Positions 27,908-37,622 of a DNA stretch of 64,000 nt are shown here, in pieces (within the stretch, counting starts at the first letter, position 1; each line of letters opens with the position of its first letter). A program made the translations under genes and the position numbers. The DNA comes from Emticicia aquatica (GTDB lineage: Bacteria; Bacteroidota; Bacteroidia; Cytophagales; Spirosomataceae). The stretch is taken from contig NZ_CAKLPY010000003.1 of the NCBI RefSeq assembly GCF_923079645.1, forward strand, positions 1 through 64,000, in the 5' to 3' direction. The notes under the pieces were generated by a model. The model did no database searches. It worked only from the letters and a program-made list of their open reading frames with translations, and was not told the origin of the DNA.

Positions 27908-28669
27908 GTGCTATATATTTTTGCTTGTCTTGCAGCATTTTTGGCTGGTTTCATAGATTCAATTGTTGGAGGTGGCGGTTTGGTACAAGCTCCTGCTTTA
28001 TTTATTTTATTTCCTCATTATTCCGTTCCGCAAATTATCGGAACAAATCGCTTTGCTTCATTTATGGGAACAGGCGTTGCGGGTTATCAATATTCCAGAA
28101 AAGTAAAAATTCCACTAAAAACAATACTTTTTGCTGGCATTGGAGCGGGTATAATGTCATACTCAGGTGCGTTGATTTCGAGTTTAATGAGCGAAAGAAT
28201 CTTAAAACCAACAATTTTGGTTTTGATGACTTTGATTGCAATTTATACCTATCGCAAAAAAGATTTGGGGCATGAAGAAAAACACCGTTTTGAGTTAAAT
28301 AAAATTCCTTTCTACGGTTTGTTGATTGGTATGACAACAGGATTTTATAACGGTTTTGTTGGGCCAGGAACGGGAAGTTTACTTGTTTTTGGATTTGTAA
28401 GTATTATTGGATACAATTTCCTGACAGCATCGGCTATCTCAAAAGTAGTAAATGTGGTGGCGGATGTTTGTTCGCTTATATTTTTTGTAAAAAATGGATA
28501 TATCGTTTATGAAATAGCCTTGCCGATGATGGTTTGCAATATGCTTGGCTCATATACAGGAAGCCGAATGGCACTTTTAAGAGGAAACGGTTTTATCAGA
28601 ATCTTGTTTTTAGTAGTAGTCTTTGGTTTGATTTTAAGGTTTGGTTATGATATTTGGATGATGTATTAA
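27908..28669 (+). CDS. TauE/SafE (TSUP) family anion permease
   Basis: 253 residues from the GTG at 27908, chosen because relatives start just before LAAFLAGFIDSIVGGGGL. The frame is open back to a TTG at 27839, overlapping the oxidoreductase stop by 14 bases. Eight or so hydrophobic segments, and the paired motifs FIDSIVGGGGL (N-terminal) and GFYNGFVGPGTGS (middle) are the two half-repeats of the family. Members export sulfite, sulfoacetate or other organic anions. The closeness to the molybdopterin gene suggests both handle one compound, possibly sulfur-containing, but this is inference. Confidence 0.85.
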   Translation: MLYIFACLAAFLAGFIDSIVGGGGLVQAPALFILFPHYSVPQIIGTNRFASFMGTGVAGYQYSRKVKIPLKTILFAGIGAGIMSYSGALISSLMSERILKPTILVLMTLIAIYTYRKKDLGHEEKHRFELNKIPFYGLLIGMTTGFYNGFVGPGTGSLLVFGFVSIIGYNFLTASAISKVVNVVADVCSLIFFVKNGYIVYEIALPMMVCNMLGSYTGSRMALLRGNGFIRILFLVVVFGLILRFGYDIWMMY

Positions 28670-28673
28670 AACT

Positions 28674-28698
28674 AAAAAGCTCCAATTTGGAGCTTTTT
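28674..28698. terminator. Bidirectional terminator
   Basis: AAAAAGCTCC (28674-28683) pairs with GGAGCTTTTT (28689-28698) across a 5-base AATTT loop. It separates the permease gene and accC, which converge here. Confidence 0.85.
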
Positions 28699-28718
28699 AG
28701 AAAATATCTAGTTATTTC

Positions 28719-30062
28719 TTACAAATCACTAAAATCAAAATCTTCCAAGAATTTTGTTGTGAATTTTCCTGATTTGAATGTCTCGTCGTCCATTAATTTT
28801 ATATGGAATGGAATCGTCGTTTTTACACCTTCAATGACAAATTCTTGTAAAGCTCTCTTCATACGAGTCAAAACATCTTCTCTAGATTGACCTGTAACGA
28901 TAAGTTTTGCAATCATCGAGTCATAATTTGATGGAATCGTATATCCTGCATAAACGTGGCTATCAATTCTAATACCATGTCCACCTGGGAAATGAAGATT
29001 TGTTATTTTTCCTGGTGATGGACGGAAGCCATTGCGAGGGTCTTCTGCATTGATACGGCATTCCATTGCAAATAATTTCGGGAAATAATTAGTACCCGAA
29101 ATTGGCACGCCTGCCGCTACTTTTATTTGTTCTTTAATCAAGTCAAAATCAGTAACTTCTTCCGTAATCGGGTGTTCAACCTGAATACGCGTATTCATTT
29201 CCATGAAATAGAATTTACCATGTTTGTCAACCAAAAACTCAATTGTTCCTGCACCTTCGTAACCAATAGCTGCTGCACCCTTGATGGCTGCTTCACCCAT
29301 TTTTTCACGAAGTTCTTGTGTAACCACTGGTGAAGGAGTTTCTTCAACTAATTTTTGATGACGGCGTTGAATCGAGCAATCACGTTCTGAAAGGTGACAA
29401 ACTCGACCATTTTGGTCGCCTACAATCTGAATTTCAATGTGGCGAGGTTCTTCAATAAATTTCTCTAAATATAAGCCATCATTTCCAAATGCTGCACCCG
29501 ATTCCATTTTGGCATCGTCCCAAGCTTTTTGAAACTCTTCAGGTTTATTAATGATTCTCATCCCACGACCACCACCACCAGCAGTTGCCTTTACGATAAC
29601 AGGATAACCCATTTCGTTAGAAAGTCTGATTCCTTCTTCGACTGATTCGAGTAAGCCATCCGAACCAGGAATAACAGGTACACCTGAGTTTCTCATGGTT
29701 GCTTTGGCGGTAGCTTTATCACCCATTGAGTTGATTTGGTCGGCTGTTGCACCGATAAATTTAATGCCATATTCTGCACAAATTCTTGAAAACTCGGCAT
29801 TTTCTGACAAGAAACCATATCCAGGGTGAATGGCGTCAGCGTTTGTAATTTCAGCAGCCGAGATAATATTCGGGATACTCAAATAAGATTGGCGACTGGC
29901 AGCGGGCCCAATACAAACAGCTTCATCGGCAAATCTTACGTGCAGACTTTCACGGTCGGCCGTAGAGTAAACCGCCACTGTTTTGATGCCCATTTCTCGG
30001 CAAGTTCTGATAATACGTAGAGCAATTTCTCCACGATTAGCTATTAATATTTTTTTAAACAC
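28719..30062 (-). CDS. accC: Acetyl-CoA carboxylase, biotin carboxylase subunit
   Basis: 447 residues with a GTG start at 30062, which is right because [17 protein letters not shown] is the conserved N-terminus. The ATP-grasp core is complete: [11 protein letters not shown], the HIEIQI segment and [14 protein letters not shown]. The enzyme carboxylates biotin on AccB using ATP and bicarbonate, the first half of malonyl-CoA formation. It is the last gene of the DUF177-rpmF-plsX-fabH-efp-accB-accC cluster, 85 bases after accB. Confidence 0.95.
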   Translation of the reverse strand: MFKKILIANRGEIALRIIRTCREMGIKTVAVYSTADRESLHVRFADEAVCIGPAASRQSYLSIPNIISAAEITNADAIHPGYGFLSENAEFSRICAEYGIKFIGATADQINSMGDKATAKATMRNSGVPVIPGSDGLLESVEEGIRLSNEMGYPVIVKATAGGGGRGMRIINKPEEFQKAWDDAKMESGAAFGNDGLYLEKFIEEPRHIEIQIVGDQNGRVCHLSERDCSIQRRHQKLVEETPSPVVTQELREKMGEAAIKGAAAIGYEGAGTIEFLVDKHGKFYFMEMNTRIQVEHPITEEVTDFDLIKEQIKVAAGVPISGTNYFPKLFAMECRINAEDPRNGFRPSPGKITNLHFPGGHGIRIDSHVYAGYTIPSNYDSMIAKLIVTGQSREDVLTRMKRALQEFVIEGVKTTIPFHIKLMDDETFKSGKFTTKFLEDFDFSDL

Positions 30063-30147
30063 GATTTTCGAATTTGGAAATTGTTAAAATTTGAAATTCT
30101 GAAAAAAATTCGTTTTGGAAAAATCTTCAAATTGAGTTGTTTTCAAA

Positions 30148-30630
30148 TTAATTAGGTTCAACCAAGAATAAAGGTTGGTCAAACTCAACTGGAGTTGCAT
30201 TTTCAACCAAAACTTTAACGATTTTACCAGAAATCTCTGATTCAATTTCGTTGAAAAGTTTCATAGCTTCAATGATACAAACCACTTTTCCTGTTGAAAC
30301 ATCATCACCAATATCTACAAAATTAGGCTTGTCAGGGCCTGCCGAACGATAGAATGTCCCAATCATTGGTGATTTGATTGTTATCAAATTGCTTGCTTCT
30401 GCAACAGGAGCGGCAGCAACTGGAGTAGAAGCCACTTGCGGAGCTGGAGCTGGTGCAGTTGTAGCAACAGGAGCAGGAGCAACATAAGTTGGCTGTGCTT
30501 GAATGGCTACTGGGGCAGCGTTAGAATAACGCTTGATAGCTAGTTTCAACTCCGAAGTTTCGATATTCACTTCGTCTAAGCCTGATTGAGATATAAAATC
30601 TATTAACTTTTGAATGTCTTTTGTTTCCAT
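30148..30630 (-). CDS. accB: Acetyl-CoA carboxylase, biotin carboxyl carrier protein
   Basis: 160 residues. An N-terminal helix, a long flexible Pro-Ala-rich linker (about 38-80) and a C-terminal biotinyl domain in which Lys124 (EAMK) carries biotin. The swinging arm moves carboxyl groups from AccC to the carboxyltransferase, whose genes are not in this window. A structured 110-base stretch lies upstream, between efp and accB. Confidence 0.95.
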   Translation of the reverse strand: METKDIQKLIDFISQSGLDEVNIETSELKLAIKRYSNAAPVAIQAQPTYVAPAPVATTAPAPAPQVASTPVAAAPVAEASNLITIKSPMIGTFYRSAGPDKPNFVDIGDDVSTGKVVCIIEAMKLFNEIESEISGKIVKVLVENATPVEFDQPLFLVEPN

Positions 30631-30686
30631 GAAGGGTAGAGATTATTCGTGGTTATTTAAGTATTTGTCTTACAAATGTAAAAAGG

Positions 30687-30795
30687 AAAGACGATACCTA
30701 CAAAGAAATTAAAAAAGCAAAAAATTGATTCTGGAATTGATATATTCCTGCTTCTAATATACTGCTTTTTCAAACCCTGAAAAGATATCGTCTTT
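30687..30795. repeat. Nested inverted repeats between efp and accB
   Basis: AAAGACGATA (30687-30696) matches TATCGTCTTT (30786-30795) in inverted form. Inside, AAAAAGCA (30712-30719) matches TGCTTTTT (30763-30770). The two stems are separated by 15 unpaired bases on each side. The 215-base gap holds no gene, so this may be an mRNA structure setting accB-accC expression relative to efp, or a terminator remnant. Confidence 0.45.
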
Positions 30796-30845
30796 GAAAT
30801 GTCTATTTTAAAACGAGTTAAAAAAGCAACGGCAAAATCTGTTAT

Positions 30846-31418
30846 TTATTTGCCTTCTTTTACTCTCGCATCGTATTCGTAAGTAAGCGTGTTTACCTTA
30901 ATCAATTCATCATTTTCGATAAAAAGCGGTACTTTAATTGTTGCACCAGTTTCAACAGTAGCTGGTTTCATTGGGTTATTACTTGTATCGCCTTTTAAAC
31001 CTGGCTCAGTGTAAGTGACACGTAACTCAACGTATTGTGGCAATTCAACACTCAAAATAGTTTCGGTTTCTGCATGTACCAATACCGAAACATTTTGTCC
31101 GTCTTTCATCAAATCAGCTTGTGGAACTAATTTTTCATCAAGATTAAACTGTTCATATGTTTCATTTTCCATGAAATTATAACCAGATTCATCTTTATAA
31201 AGAAACTGATAATCTCTTTTTTCGATACGAGCTGTTGTAACCGTAACTCCTGAGTTAAAAGTATTATCAATAACTCTTCCTGTACGGATATTTTTTAATT
31301 TTGTTCTTACGAACGCAGGCCCTTTTCCTGGCTTTACGTGTTGAAATTCTGTAATTGTATAAAGGTCGTTATTCCATTCTAAACAAAGACCATTTCTAAA
31401 ATCTGCGGTTGTTGCCAT
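30846..31418 (-). CDS. efp: Translation elongation factor P
   Basis: 190 residues, the standard length. The modification loop reads [10 protein letters not shown] with Lys32 at the tip, and the later [13 protein letters not shown] segment is typical of domain III. EF-P enters the ribosomal E site and rescues stalling at polyproline. The accB linker made just downstream contains several Pro-Ala repeats but no long proline run. No epmA/epmB-like modification genes are visible here. Confidence 0.95.
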   Translation of the reverse strand: MATTADFRNGLCLEWNNDLYTITEFQHVKPGKGPAFVRTKLKNIRTGRVIDNTFNSGVTVTTARIEKRDYQFLYKDESGYNFMENETYEQFNLDEKLVPQADLMKDGQNVSVLVHAETETILSVELPQYVELRVTYTEPGLKGDTSNNPMKPATVETGATIKVPLFIENDELIKVNTLTYEYDARVKEGK

Positions 31419-31459
31419 TACTAAATATATCTTATTAATTTATTCGTACACTTATTTAA

Positions 31460-32446
31460 TTAGTACGCCCATTTTACGTAAGCTGCACCCCAAGTAAAGC
31501 CGCCACCAAATGCTGCCAATACAAGATTATCTCCTTTTTTTAGTTGTTTTTCATAATCAAACAAGCACAAAGGGATTGTTGCAGCAGTGGTATTTCCGTA
31601 ACGTTGAATATTAAGCATTACTTTGTCATCACCAATACCCATTCGGCGAGCTGTTGCATCAATGATTCTTTTATTGGCCTGATGTGGTACTAACCATGCG
31701 ACATCATCACCAGTCAAGTTGTTTTTTTCCATGATTTCTGCCGAAACATCTGCCATATTAGTAACGGCAAATTTGAATACAGACGGCCCTTCTTGATGAA
31801 TATTGTGCCATCTATTATCAACAGTTTCGTGGCTTGCTGGGAAGCGGCTTCCACCACCTTTCATAATTAAATGGTTTTCACCAGTACCATCAGAGCGGAG
31901 GATGAAATCCATTAAACCGTTGTCTTCGGTTGTTGGTTCAAGCAATACAGCTCCTGCTCCATCACCAAAAAGTACACAAGTGGTGCGGTCAGTATAATCA
32001 ACGATAGCCGACATTTTGTCAGCACCGATAACAATTACTTTTTTGTATCTTCCTGACTCAATAAACTGAGACCCTACCGATAATGCATATAAGAAACCAG
32101 AACAAGCAGCTAAAATATCAAAACTACCAATTGTTGGTATGCCACATTGTGTACAAACCAAATTGGCAGTTGAAGGAAACATATAATCAGGCGTAACCGT
32201 TGCACAAATCACTAACTCAATGTCTTTCGGGTCTGTTCCTGTTTTTTCTAACAAGCCCTTCACTGCTTCTGCTGCCATGTGGGAAGTAGCCAAACCTTCG
32301 CCTCGCAGAATGTGGCGTTCTTTAATACCTGTACGAGTGACAATCCACTCATCGTTCGTATCTACCAATTTTGCTAAGTCTTCGTTGGTCAAAATCTCTT
32401 CTGGCACATAGCCATGAATACCAGTGATAGCTGCTTTTAATTTCAT
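31460..32446 (-). CDS. fabH: 3-oxoacyl-[acyl-carrier-protein] synthase III
   Basis: 328 residues. The catalytic triad is visible: Cys115 in AACSGF, His255 in VPHQAN and Asn285 in RYGNTT. FabH condenses acetyl-CoA (or branched acyl-CoA) with malonyl-ACP to begin fatty acid chains. It follows plsX by 113 bases on the minus strand, and a hairpin lies in that gap. Confidence 0.95.
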   Translation of the reverse strand: MKLKAAITGIHGYVPEEILTNEDLAKLVDTNDEWIVTRTGIKERHILRGEGLATSHMAAEAVKGLLEKTGTDPKDIELVICATVTPDYMFPSTANLVCTQCGIPTIGSFDILAACSGFLYALSVGSQFIESGRYKKVIVIGADKMSAIVDYTDRTTCVLFGDGAGAVLLEPTTEDNGLMDFILRSDGTGENHLIMKGGGSRFPASHETVDNRWHNIHQEGPSVFKFAVTNMADVSAEIMEKNNLTGDDVAWLVPHQANKRIIDATARRMGIGDDKVMLNIQRYGNTTAATIPLCLFDYEKQLKKGDNLVLAAFGGGFTWGAAYVKWAY

Positions 32447-32470
32447 TTATATTTTTGTTAAGAAAGATAA

Positions 32471-32500
32471 ATAAGGTCTGTACCAAAGGACTGACCTTAT
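32471..32500. repeat. Hairpin between plsX and fabH
   Basis: ATAAGGTC (32471-32478) pairs with GACCTTAT (32493-32500), a perfect 8-base stem with a 14-base loop. On the minus-strand transcript it sits between plsX and fabH without a T-run, so a processing or stability role is more likely than termination. Confidence 0.4.
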
Positions 32501-32559
32501 GACAAGCAATATTTTTCTACGCTATAATTATTATTTCAAAACGCATTAAAATCCCAAAC

Positions 32560-33501
32560 TTAGTCTTGATATGACTCAATTATTTGTTCAGTTACTTTCG
32601 ATTCAACTTGGCGTTGTGCCAAGAAAATCATGTTTTTTATAGCCTCAGGCGAAGAAATTCCATGAGCTACAATTACATTTCCTCTAATACCGATGATTGG
32701 ACTTCCTCCACTTACTTCATAATTCATGCGGTCAATCAATGGGTCGTTTATGCCTTTAGTGACGGCATAATCATAGAATGATTCTCCCATTTTGAAAATC
32801 ACATTTCCTGTAAAGCCTTCAGTTACGATTACATCAGCTTTTCCATCAAACAAATCTCTTCCTTCAACGTTTCCGATGAAATTTATTTTTTTGTTGATTT
32901 TAAGTAATTGATGAGCCGCTTGTACAACCGTAGAACCTTTTTGTTCTTCTTCACCAATATTTAGCAAAGCAACTTTAGGGTTTTCTATTCCGAATGAGAA
33001 TTTAGAATATAGTGAACCAAGTTCGGCAAATTCGGCTAGTACTTCTGGTTTGCAGTCGGCATTTGCACCAATGTCAAGCATTAGGCTGTAACCGCCATTT
33101 TTTAGGGGAAGGAATCCCGCAATTGGAGGGCGTTGGATATTTCCAACGGTTTTTACTGTAAAAAGTGAACCTACCATCATAGCACCAGTATTTCCAGCAC
33201 TACAAAAAGCATCAACTTGCTTCTCTTTTAAAAGTTTAAACCCAACTCCAATGCTGGAATTGGGTTTTTGAGAAAAAGCTCTTGTAGGATGTTCACCCAT
33301 TTCGATGACATCGTCTGCATTAACCATTTCAATAGCATGAGCAGGATACTTTAGCGTTCGCAAAATATCAAGCATTATACTTTGTTTACCAATCAAAACC
33401 AGCTTAACATTTTCTGGTAATTGATTAGCGGCCATGACAGCACCTTCGACGATGGCTTTGGGAGCAAAATCACCCCCCATAACATCTACGGCAATTTTCA
33501 T
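32560..33501 (-). CDS. plsX: Phosphate acyltransferase PlsX
   Basis: 313 residues beginning MKIAVDVMGGDFAPKAIVEGA, the conserved N-terminus. ANADCKPE, VTEGFTGNV and the GIRGNVIVAHG ending are also family features. The enzyme makes acyl-phosphate from acyl-ACP for the PlsY step of phospholipid synthesis. The neighbours rpmF (upstream) and fabH (downstream) are the classic arrangement shared with Proteobacteria. Confidence 0.95.
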   Translation of the reverse strand: MKIAVDVMGGDFAPKAIVEGAVMAANQLPENVKLVLIGKQSIMLDILRTLKYPAHAIEMVNADDVIEMGEHPTRAFSQKPNSSIGVGFKLLKEKQVDAFCSAGNTGAMMVGSLFTVKTVGNIQRPPIAGFLPLKNGGYSLMLDIGANADCKPEVLAEFAELGSLYSKFSFGIENPKVALLNIGEEEQKGSTVVQAAHQLLKINKKINFIGNVEGRDLFDGKADVIVTEGFTGNVIFKMGESFYDYAVTKGINDPLIDRMNYEVSGGSPIIGIRGNVIVAHGISSPEAIKNMIFLAQRQVESKVTEQIIESYQD

Positions 33502-33618
33502 AAAGGCAATCTCTTTGGTTAGTAAGTATTTGTTTTTGGGTAACAGCTACTGGTGCTTATTAATTGGCGATTAAACCAACTAATTAAAATTAAAGTAACC
33601 AGTATCCAGCGACAAGCA

Positions 33619-33810
33619 TTAAACCTTTTGGTAGCCTTCAGCAACCAATTTGCCTTTGTAAAACAAATTGCCTTCAAATACGTGTGCACGGTGACGAACG
33701 TGAATCTCGCCAGTTGTTGCATCTACTGATAATGCTTTCGTTGTTAAAGAATCGTGCGTTCTACGCTTATCTCTTCTTGTTGTCGAATGTCTTCTTTTAG
33801 GATGTGCCAT
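33619..33810 (-). CDS. rpmF: 50S ribosomal protein L32
   Basis: 63 residues. The N-terminus MAHPKRRHSTTRRDKRRTH is diagnostic. The zinc-binding cysteines of many L32 proteins are absent, and the GEIHVRHRAH segment without cysteines is what I recall for Bacteroidota L32. It sits 100 bases downstream of the DUF177 gene and 117 bases before plsX on the minus strand. Confidence 0.95.
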   Translation of the reverse strand: MAHPKRRHSTTRRDKRRTHDSLTTKALSVDATTGEIHVRHRAHVFEGNLFYKGKLVAEGYQKV

Positions 33811-33909
33811 TTTGCTATTAACAATTAACTATGTAACAATTTATATATAATTAAAATAGAGATGATTTTGATGCACTAAAGCATGGTCAATCGTTACGGC
33901 GAACCGTTC

Positions 33910-34443
33910 TCAATTATTCATTCTTAATTTATTTAGAGCAGCCCATCTTGGGTCGATTTCTTGCTCTTTTTCTTCAACTGTTTCTTTATCGGTTGAATAA
34001 AGTAACAAACCTTCCTCGTCAATTTCCTCATCTCTAAACCTAGGATGAAGCTTCTTCATGGGTAACGAAACACAGATGAAGTCATAAATGTGTTGAGCAA
34101 TATTTACCGTTGCTGTACCTTGTGGAATCATTTCAATTTCGTCAGAAATTTCTTCGTATCGGTCACCAAACTTATAAATATATCGTTCTGACACATCAAT
34201 AGGTTCGTCAAATAGTTCAAGGCTTCGGTCACAGGTTAACTCTACTGTTCCTTTAATCTCGAAATCTAATTGAATCATTGATGAGTTTTTGTTAAGTTTA
34301 ACAATGGCTTCAAATTGACCGTTTGTTATCAAACTTTGTTCAAAAGCTCCAAAAAACTCATTCCCTCCCTCGAAATTATACGTATAACGCTTTTCTTCGA
34401 GTCCGTGAATGTTAATGTCATATTTTGATAGTATCTTGCTCAC
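33910..34443 (-). CDS. DUF177 (YceD family) protein
   Basis: 177 residues from a GTG at 34443. The longer frame to a TTG at 34464 runs through the promoter's -7 box, so it cannot be the true start. The central part with GTVELTCDRSLELFDEP is the DUF177 signature (the usual second CxxC partner is reduced to one Cys). YceD-type proteins precede rpmF in most bacteria and are linked to 23S rRNA maturation. It is the first gene of the fatty-acid cluster. Confidence 0.85.
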   Translation of the reverse strand: MSKILSKYDINIHGLEEKRYTYNFEGGNEFFGAFEQSLITNGQFEAIVKLNKNSSMIQLDFEIKGTVELTCDRSLELFDEPIDVSERYIYKFGDRYEEISDEIEMIPQGTATVNIAQHIYDFICVSLPMKKLHPRFRDEEIDEEGLLLYSTDKETVEEKEQEIDPRWAALNKLRMNN

Positions 34444-34461
34444 GTTTTCACAGAAAGGTTG

Positions 34462-34492
34462 CAAATTTACGGCTAATTTTGGAATTACGAAA
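34462..34492 (-). promoter_or_regulatory. Promoter of the DUF177-rpmF-plsX-fabH cluster
   Basis: On the minus strand TTTC (34492-34489), 19 bases, TAAATTTG (34469-34462) match the Bacteroidota -33/-7 pattern closely. Transcription would start near 34456, giving a leader of only about a dozen bases before the GTG at 34443. This decides the start of the DUF177 gene. Confidence 0.6.
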
Positions 34493-34506
34493 GTTTCTTA
34501 GAGAAA

Positions 34507-35154
34507 ATGCTTAAAATACTTATTAATAATCGCTCATTTTTTATTATTTTCCTGCTTTGGGTCATTTTTGGTGCATTATTGCAGCTTTTTTATACACCAA
34601 CGCAACTAATGTTTTGGATAAATAAACACAACAATGTTTTTTTTGACACCTTTTTTAAATACATAACCGCTCTTGGAGAAGATTATATTTGGTTGGCATT
34701 GCTAATTATTTTCGCTTTTAAGAATTTTAATCAAGAAATTAAGAATTTTGAAGAGATAAAATTACTGATAATTAGTTGGTTAGGAAAGGTTTTGCTTTCT
34801 ATTTCTTTGAAAAACATTTTCAACTATCCACGCCCAATGGAAGTTTATCAAAATTCTGGGCAACCAATTCATTTGGTTGAAGGCATCACAATGAACCATT
34901 GGCAAAGTTTTCCTTCAGGGCACACAATGACGGCCTTTGCATTTGCTTGTTTTACTCTTTTTGTATTAAAACAACCTCGTTTGTCAGTTTTTTACTTGTT
35001 TTTGGCCATACTTGTGGCTTATTCACGAATGTATCTTTTTCAACATTTTCCTAGAGATGTTTTTGTAGGAAGTATTTTGGGAGTAAGTATTGTGCTGATT
35101 ATTCTATTTTTTTATCAGAAAAAACATTCCCGCAAAACATCAGAAATGTCCTAG
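34507..35154 (+). CDS. PAP2-family membrane phosphatase
   Basis: 215 residues with about five or six hydrophobic segments. All three phosphatase motifs are seen: the KNIFNYPRP stretch (C1), PSGH (C2, in SFPSGHTMT) and SRMYLFQHFPRD (C3). These membrane enzymes remove phosphate from lipid phosphates such as undecaprenyl pyrophosphate or phosphatidic acid; the substrate is unknown. It starts 64 bases from the divergent DUF177 gene, so it may share that regulatory region. Confidence 0.88.
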   Translation: MLKILINNRSFFIIFLLWVIFGALLQLFYTPTQLMFWINKHNNVFFDTFFKYITALGEDYIWLALLIIFAFKNFNQEIKNFEEIKLLIISWLGKVLLSISLKNIFNYPRPMEVYQNSGQPIHLVEGITMNHWQSFPSGHTMTAFAFACFTLFVLKQPRLSVFYLFLAILVAYSRMYLFQHFPRDVFVGSILGVSIVLIILFFYQKKHSRKTSEMS

Positions 35155-35190
35155 TTTTCTGTCAACAAAACCAAATTAACCTATAAAATT

Positions 35191-36978
35191 ATGTTTTTTT
35201 CAAAACGAGATTTACAATTTCAGCTTTTTGAAGTACTTGATAGTGAATCACTTACAAAGTATGAATATTTTCAAGACCATAACCGAGAATCATTCGATAT
35301 GGTGCTTGATGCTGCCGAAAGTATCGCAGTAAAAATGATGCACCCACTCCTAATCGAAATGGATAGAAATGAGCCACAATTGATTGATGGTAAAATCAGA
35401 ATCCACGATGGAATGAAACCTATTATTAAAAAAATGGGGGAAGATGGTTGGGTAAATGCCGCTTTTCGGTACGATGAAGGTGGACAACAATTGCCAGTTA
35501 CGATATTAAATGCTGCAGGGTTTATCTTTCAAGCGTCCAATTATTCGGCAAGTATTTTTTCATTTATGAGTGGAGGTTCTGCCAATTTGATTCGGACTTT
35601 TGGTTCGCAGGAATTGATTGATACTTTCACACCTAATATGTATTCGGGAAAATGGCAAGGCACGATGGCATTGACCGAACCCGATGCAGGAAGTTCACTT
35701 TCTGATATTTCGACCTCAGCAGAACCAACTGAAAAAGAAGGTGTTTTTAAGATAAAAGGACAAAAAATTTATATTTCTGCGGGTGACCACGATGCTTGTG
35801 AAAACGTGATACATCTGATGCTTGCCAAGATAAAAGGTGGGCCAATTGGTGCAAAAGGAATTTCTCTTTTTGTTGTTCCTCAAAAACGAATTGAAGGCTC
35901 GCAACTAATTGATAATGATGTACTTACTGCGGGAATATTTCATAAAATGGGCTATAAAGGAGCACCAATTGCCCATCTTAGCATTGGCTCAAACGATGGT
36001 GCAATTGGCTATTTGGTTGGTGAACCACACAAAGGTTTGAGTTATATGTTTCAGTTGATGAACGAAGCTCGTGTAAGTGTTGGCTTGAATGCAACCGCTA
36101 TCGGCACAGCCGCTTATTATGCTTCGTTGGCTTATGCAAAAGAGCGTCCACAAGGTAGAAAAATAGCTGAAAAAGACCCAAGCAAACCGCAAACAAGTAT
36201 CATTAATCACGCCGATGTGAAGCGGATGCTATTGTTCCAGAAGTCGGTCGTTGAAGGATCACTTTCCTTACTTTTATTTTGTAGCAAATTATCAGATTTG
36301 ATTCATATAGAAACAGGAGAAGCCAAAGAAAGAGCCAGTTTATTACTTGATTTATTGACGCCAATTGCCAAATCGTTTCCTTCCGAAATGTGTTGTCTTT
36401 CAACGAGTGCGGCGGTACAGATTTTGGGTGGAGCAGGTTATACAACCGATTTTCCTGTTGAACAATATTACCGAGAGGCTAGAATACACCCAATTCATGA
36501 AGGTACAACGGGTATTCATGGATTAGATTTATTGGGAAGAAAAATCACGATTCATAACGGAAAAGCTGCACAAATTTATTTTGAAGAGGTTTCTAAAACA
36601 ATTAAGGAAGCTTCTCAAGTGACTGAAATTCAGTTGTTTAGCGAAAAATTACAAAAATATTTAGGAAAAGCCCAACAAGCGACTGGACATTTATTAGGCT
36701 TGGCAGGAAAGGGAGAAATAGAAAAATATTTGGCTGATGCTACTCTTTATTTAGAAATGTTTGGCATCATCACTATTGCATGGCAATGGTTGAATCAGGC
36801 TTTAATTGCCCAACAAAATTTAGCTACCGCTCACGAAGCTGACCGAGATTTTTATCAAGGAAAATTGATGACACTGAGGTATTATTATGAATATGAATTA
36901 GTGAAAGTTGATTCTCTAGTAAAACGCTTACAAAGTACCGATAACGTTACGATTGAGATGCAAAGTGGATGGTTTTGA
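35191..36978 (+). CDS. Acyl-CoA dehydrogenase, large (DmdC/FadE-like)
   Basis: 595 residues, longer than the ~380-residue classic enzymes, with a C-terminal extension typical of DmdC-type proteins. FAD-binding and substrate segments are visible: ALTEPDAGSSLSDI near 150, GARVSVGLNA and the C-terminal HEGTTGIHGLDLLGRKI, which supplies the catalytic Glu region in this group. The reaction is alpha,beta-dehydrogenation of acyl-CoA, probably in fatty acid or related breakdown. It begins 36 bases after the PAP2 gene, possibly in one transcript. Confidence 0.9.
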   Translation: MFFSKRDLQFQLFEVLDSESLTKYEYFQDHNRESFDMVLDAAESIAVKMMHPLLIEMDRNEPQLIDGKIRIHDGMKPIIKKMGEDGWVNAAFRYDEGGQQLPVTILNAAGFIFQASNYSASIFSFMSGGSANLIRTFGSQELIDTFTPNMYSGKWQGTMALTEPDAGSSLSDISTSAEPTEKEGVFKIKGQKIYISAGDHDACENVIHLMLAKIKGGPIGAKGISLFVVPQKRIEGSQLIDNDVLTAGIFHKMGYKGAPIAHLSIGSNDGAIGYLVGEPHKGLSYMFQLMNEARVSVGLNATAIGTAAYYASLAYAKERPQGRKIAEKDPSKPQTSIINHADVKRMLLFQKSVVEGSLSLLLFCSKLSDLIHIETGEAKERASLLLDLLTPIAKSFPSEMCCLSTSAAVQILGGAGYTTDFPVEQYYREARIHPIHEGTTGIHGLDLLGRKITIHNGKAAQIYFEEVSKTIKEASQVTEIQLFSEKLQKYLGKAQQATGHLLGLAGKGEIEKYLADATLYLEMFGIITIAWQWLNQALIAQQNLATAHEADRDFYQGKLMTLRYYYEYELVKVDSLVKRLQSTDNVTIEMQSGWF

Positions 36979-36985
36979 TTCAATA

Positions 36986-37023
36986 AAGCCCTTGTAAGAT
37001 TTCAAAAAATCTTACAAGGGCTT
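36986..37023. terminator. Long perfect hairpin between convergent genes
   Basis: A perfect 16-base inverted repeat, 36986-37001 against 37008-37023 (AAGCCCTTGTAAGATT and its complement), with a 6-base loop. It separates the acyl-CoA dehydrogenase and DoxX-like genes. There is no T-run, but the strong stem in this position suggests a terminator. Confidence 0.6.
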
Positions 37024-37028
37024 GTAAA

Positions 37029-37442
37029 TTATCCAACCAAAGCAAACAAATAAAGTCCGAAAGCTAGTAATAGAAAATAGCCTACCAACGAAGCTGCTCC
37101 GCCGTAATCCTTGGCAATCCGTTGACCTGTAAAAAGACAAAGAATTGAAACTAATGAAAGTTCTAAGCCCAAAATGGCAAAATCGGCTTGTCCTTCAATA
37201 AAATAGAAAATCCCTCCAAAAAAAGCAAAAATACCTGCTAAAATTTCAAGAATAGTGATGAGTATAAATAAAATTCCAGAAACATTATTGAGAAATGTTT
37301 TTGCAAAAACGCTTTGAATATAATCTTTGTTGCCTTTAAAATCAAAGACTTTGTCGAAGCCCGATTGTAAGAAAAGTACGCCAGCAAAAAGCGAAATCAG
37401 TACTTCAAGAATTTTCAATAAAGTATGGTCAAAAATGTGCAT
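37029..37442 (-). CDS. DoxX-like small membrane protein
   Basis: 137 residues from the ATG at 37442; the 45-base extension upstream is not conserved. Four hydrophobic segments with the pattern LFLQSGFDKVFDFKGN after the first helix fit the DoxX/SURF4-like family. Members of this family often act with respiratory or thiol enzymes, but the role here is unknown. Confidence 0.7.
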   Translation of the reverse strand: MHIFDHTLLKILEVLISLFAGVLFLQSGFDKVFDFKGNKDYIQSVFAKTFLNNVSGILFILITILEILAGIFAFFGGIFYFIEGQADFAILGLELSLVSILCLFTGQRIAKDYGGAASLVGYFLLLAFGLYLFALVG

Positions 37443-37560
37443 AGTTTTAAGGTTTTGTTTTCGACAAAGATATAAAACAGTAAACAAATATCTGAATATT
37501 TATTATGTGCGAATAAACGAAAAACGATTAATTAAACAATTTTCTGTTTTGTGTAAAATA

Positions 37561-37568
37561 TAATTTTG
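37561..37568 (+). promoter_or_regulatory. -7 promoter box upstream of the 37623 gene
   Basis: TAATTTTG fits TAnnTTTG 55 bases before the chosen start. It supports the ATG at 37623 rather than the TTG at 37566, which lies inside this box. Confidence 0.35.
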
Positions 37569-37622
37569 TTTATTTCTTTGATTTTCTTTATTTCGTTCAA
37601 TAAACCAAAGAAAATTTTGATT

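Noticed and set aside
33619-33810. Loss of zinc cysteines in L32 as an unusual trait
   Set aside because: Cysteine-free L32 appears to be the normal form in Bacteroidota.
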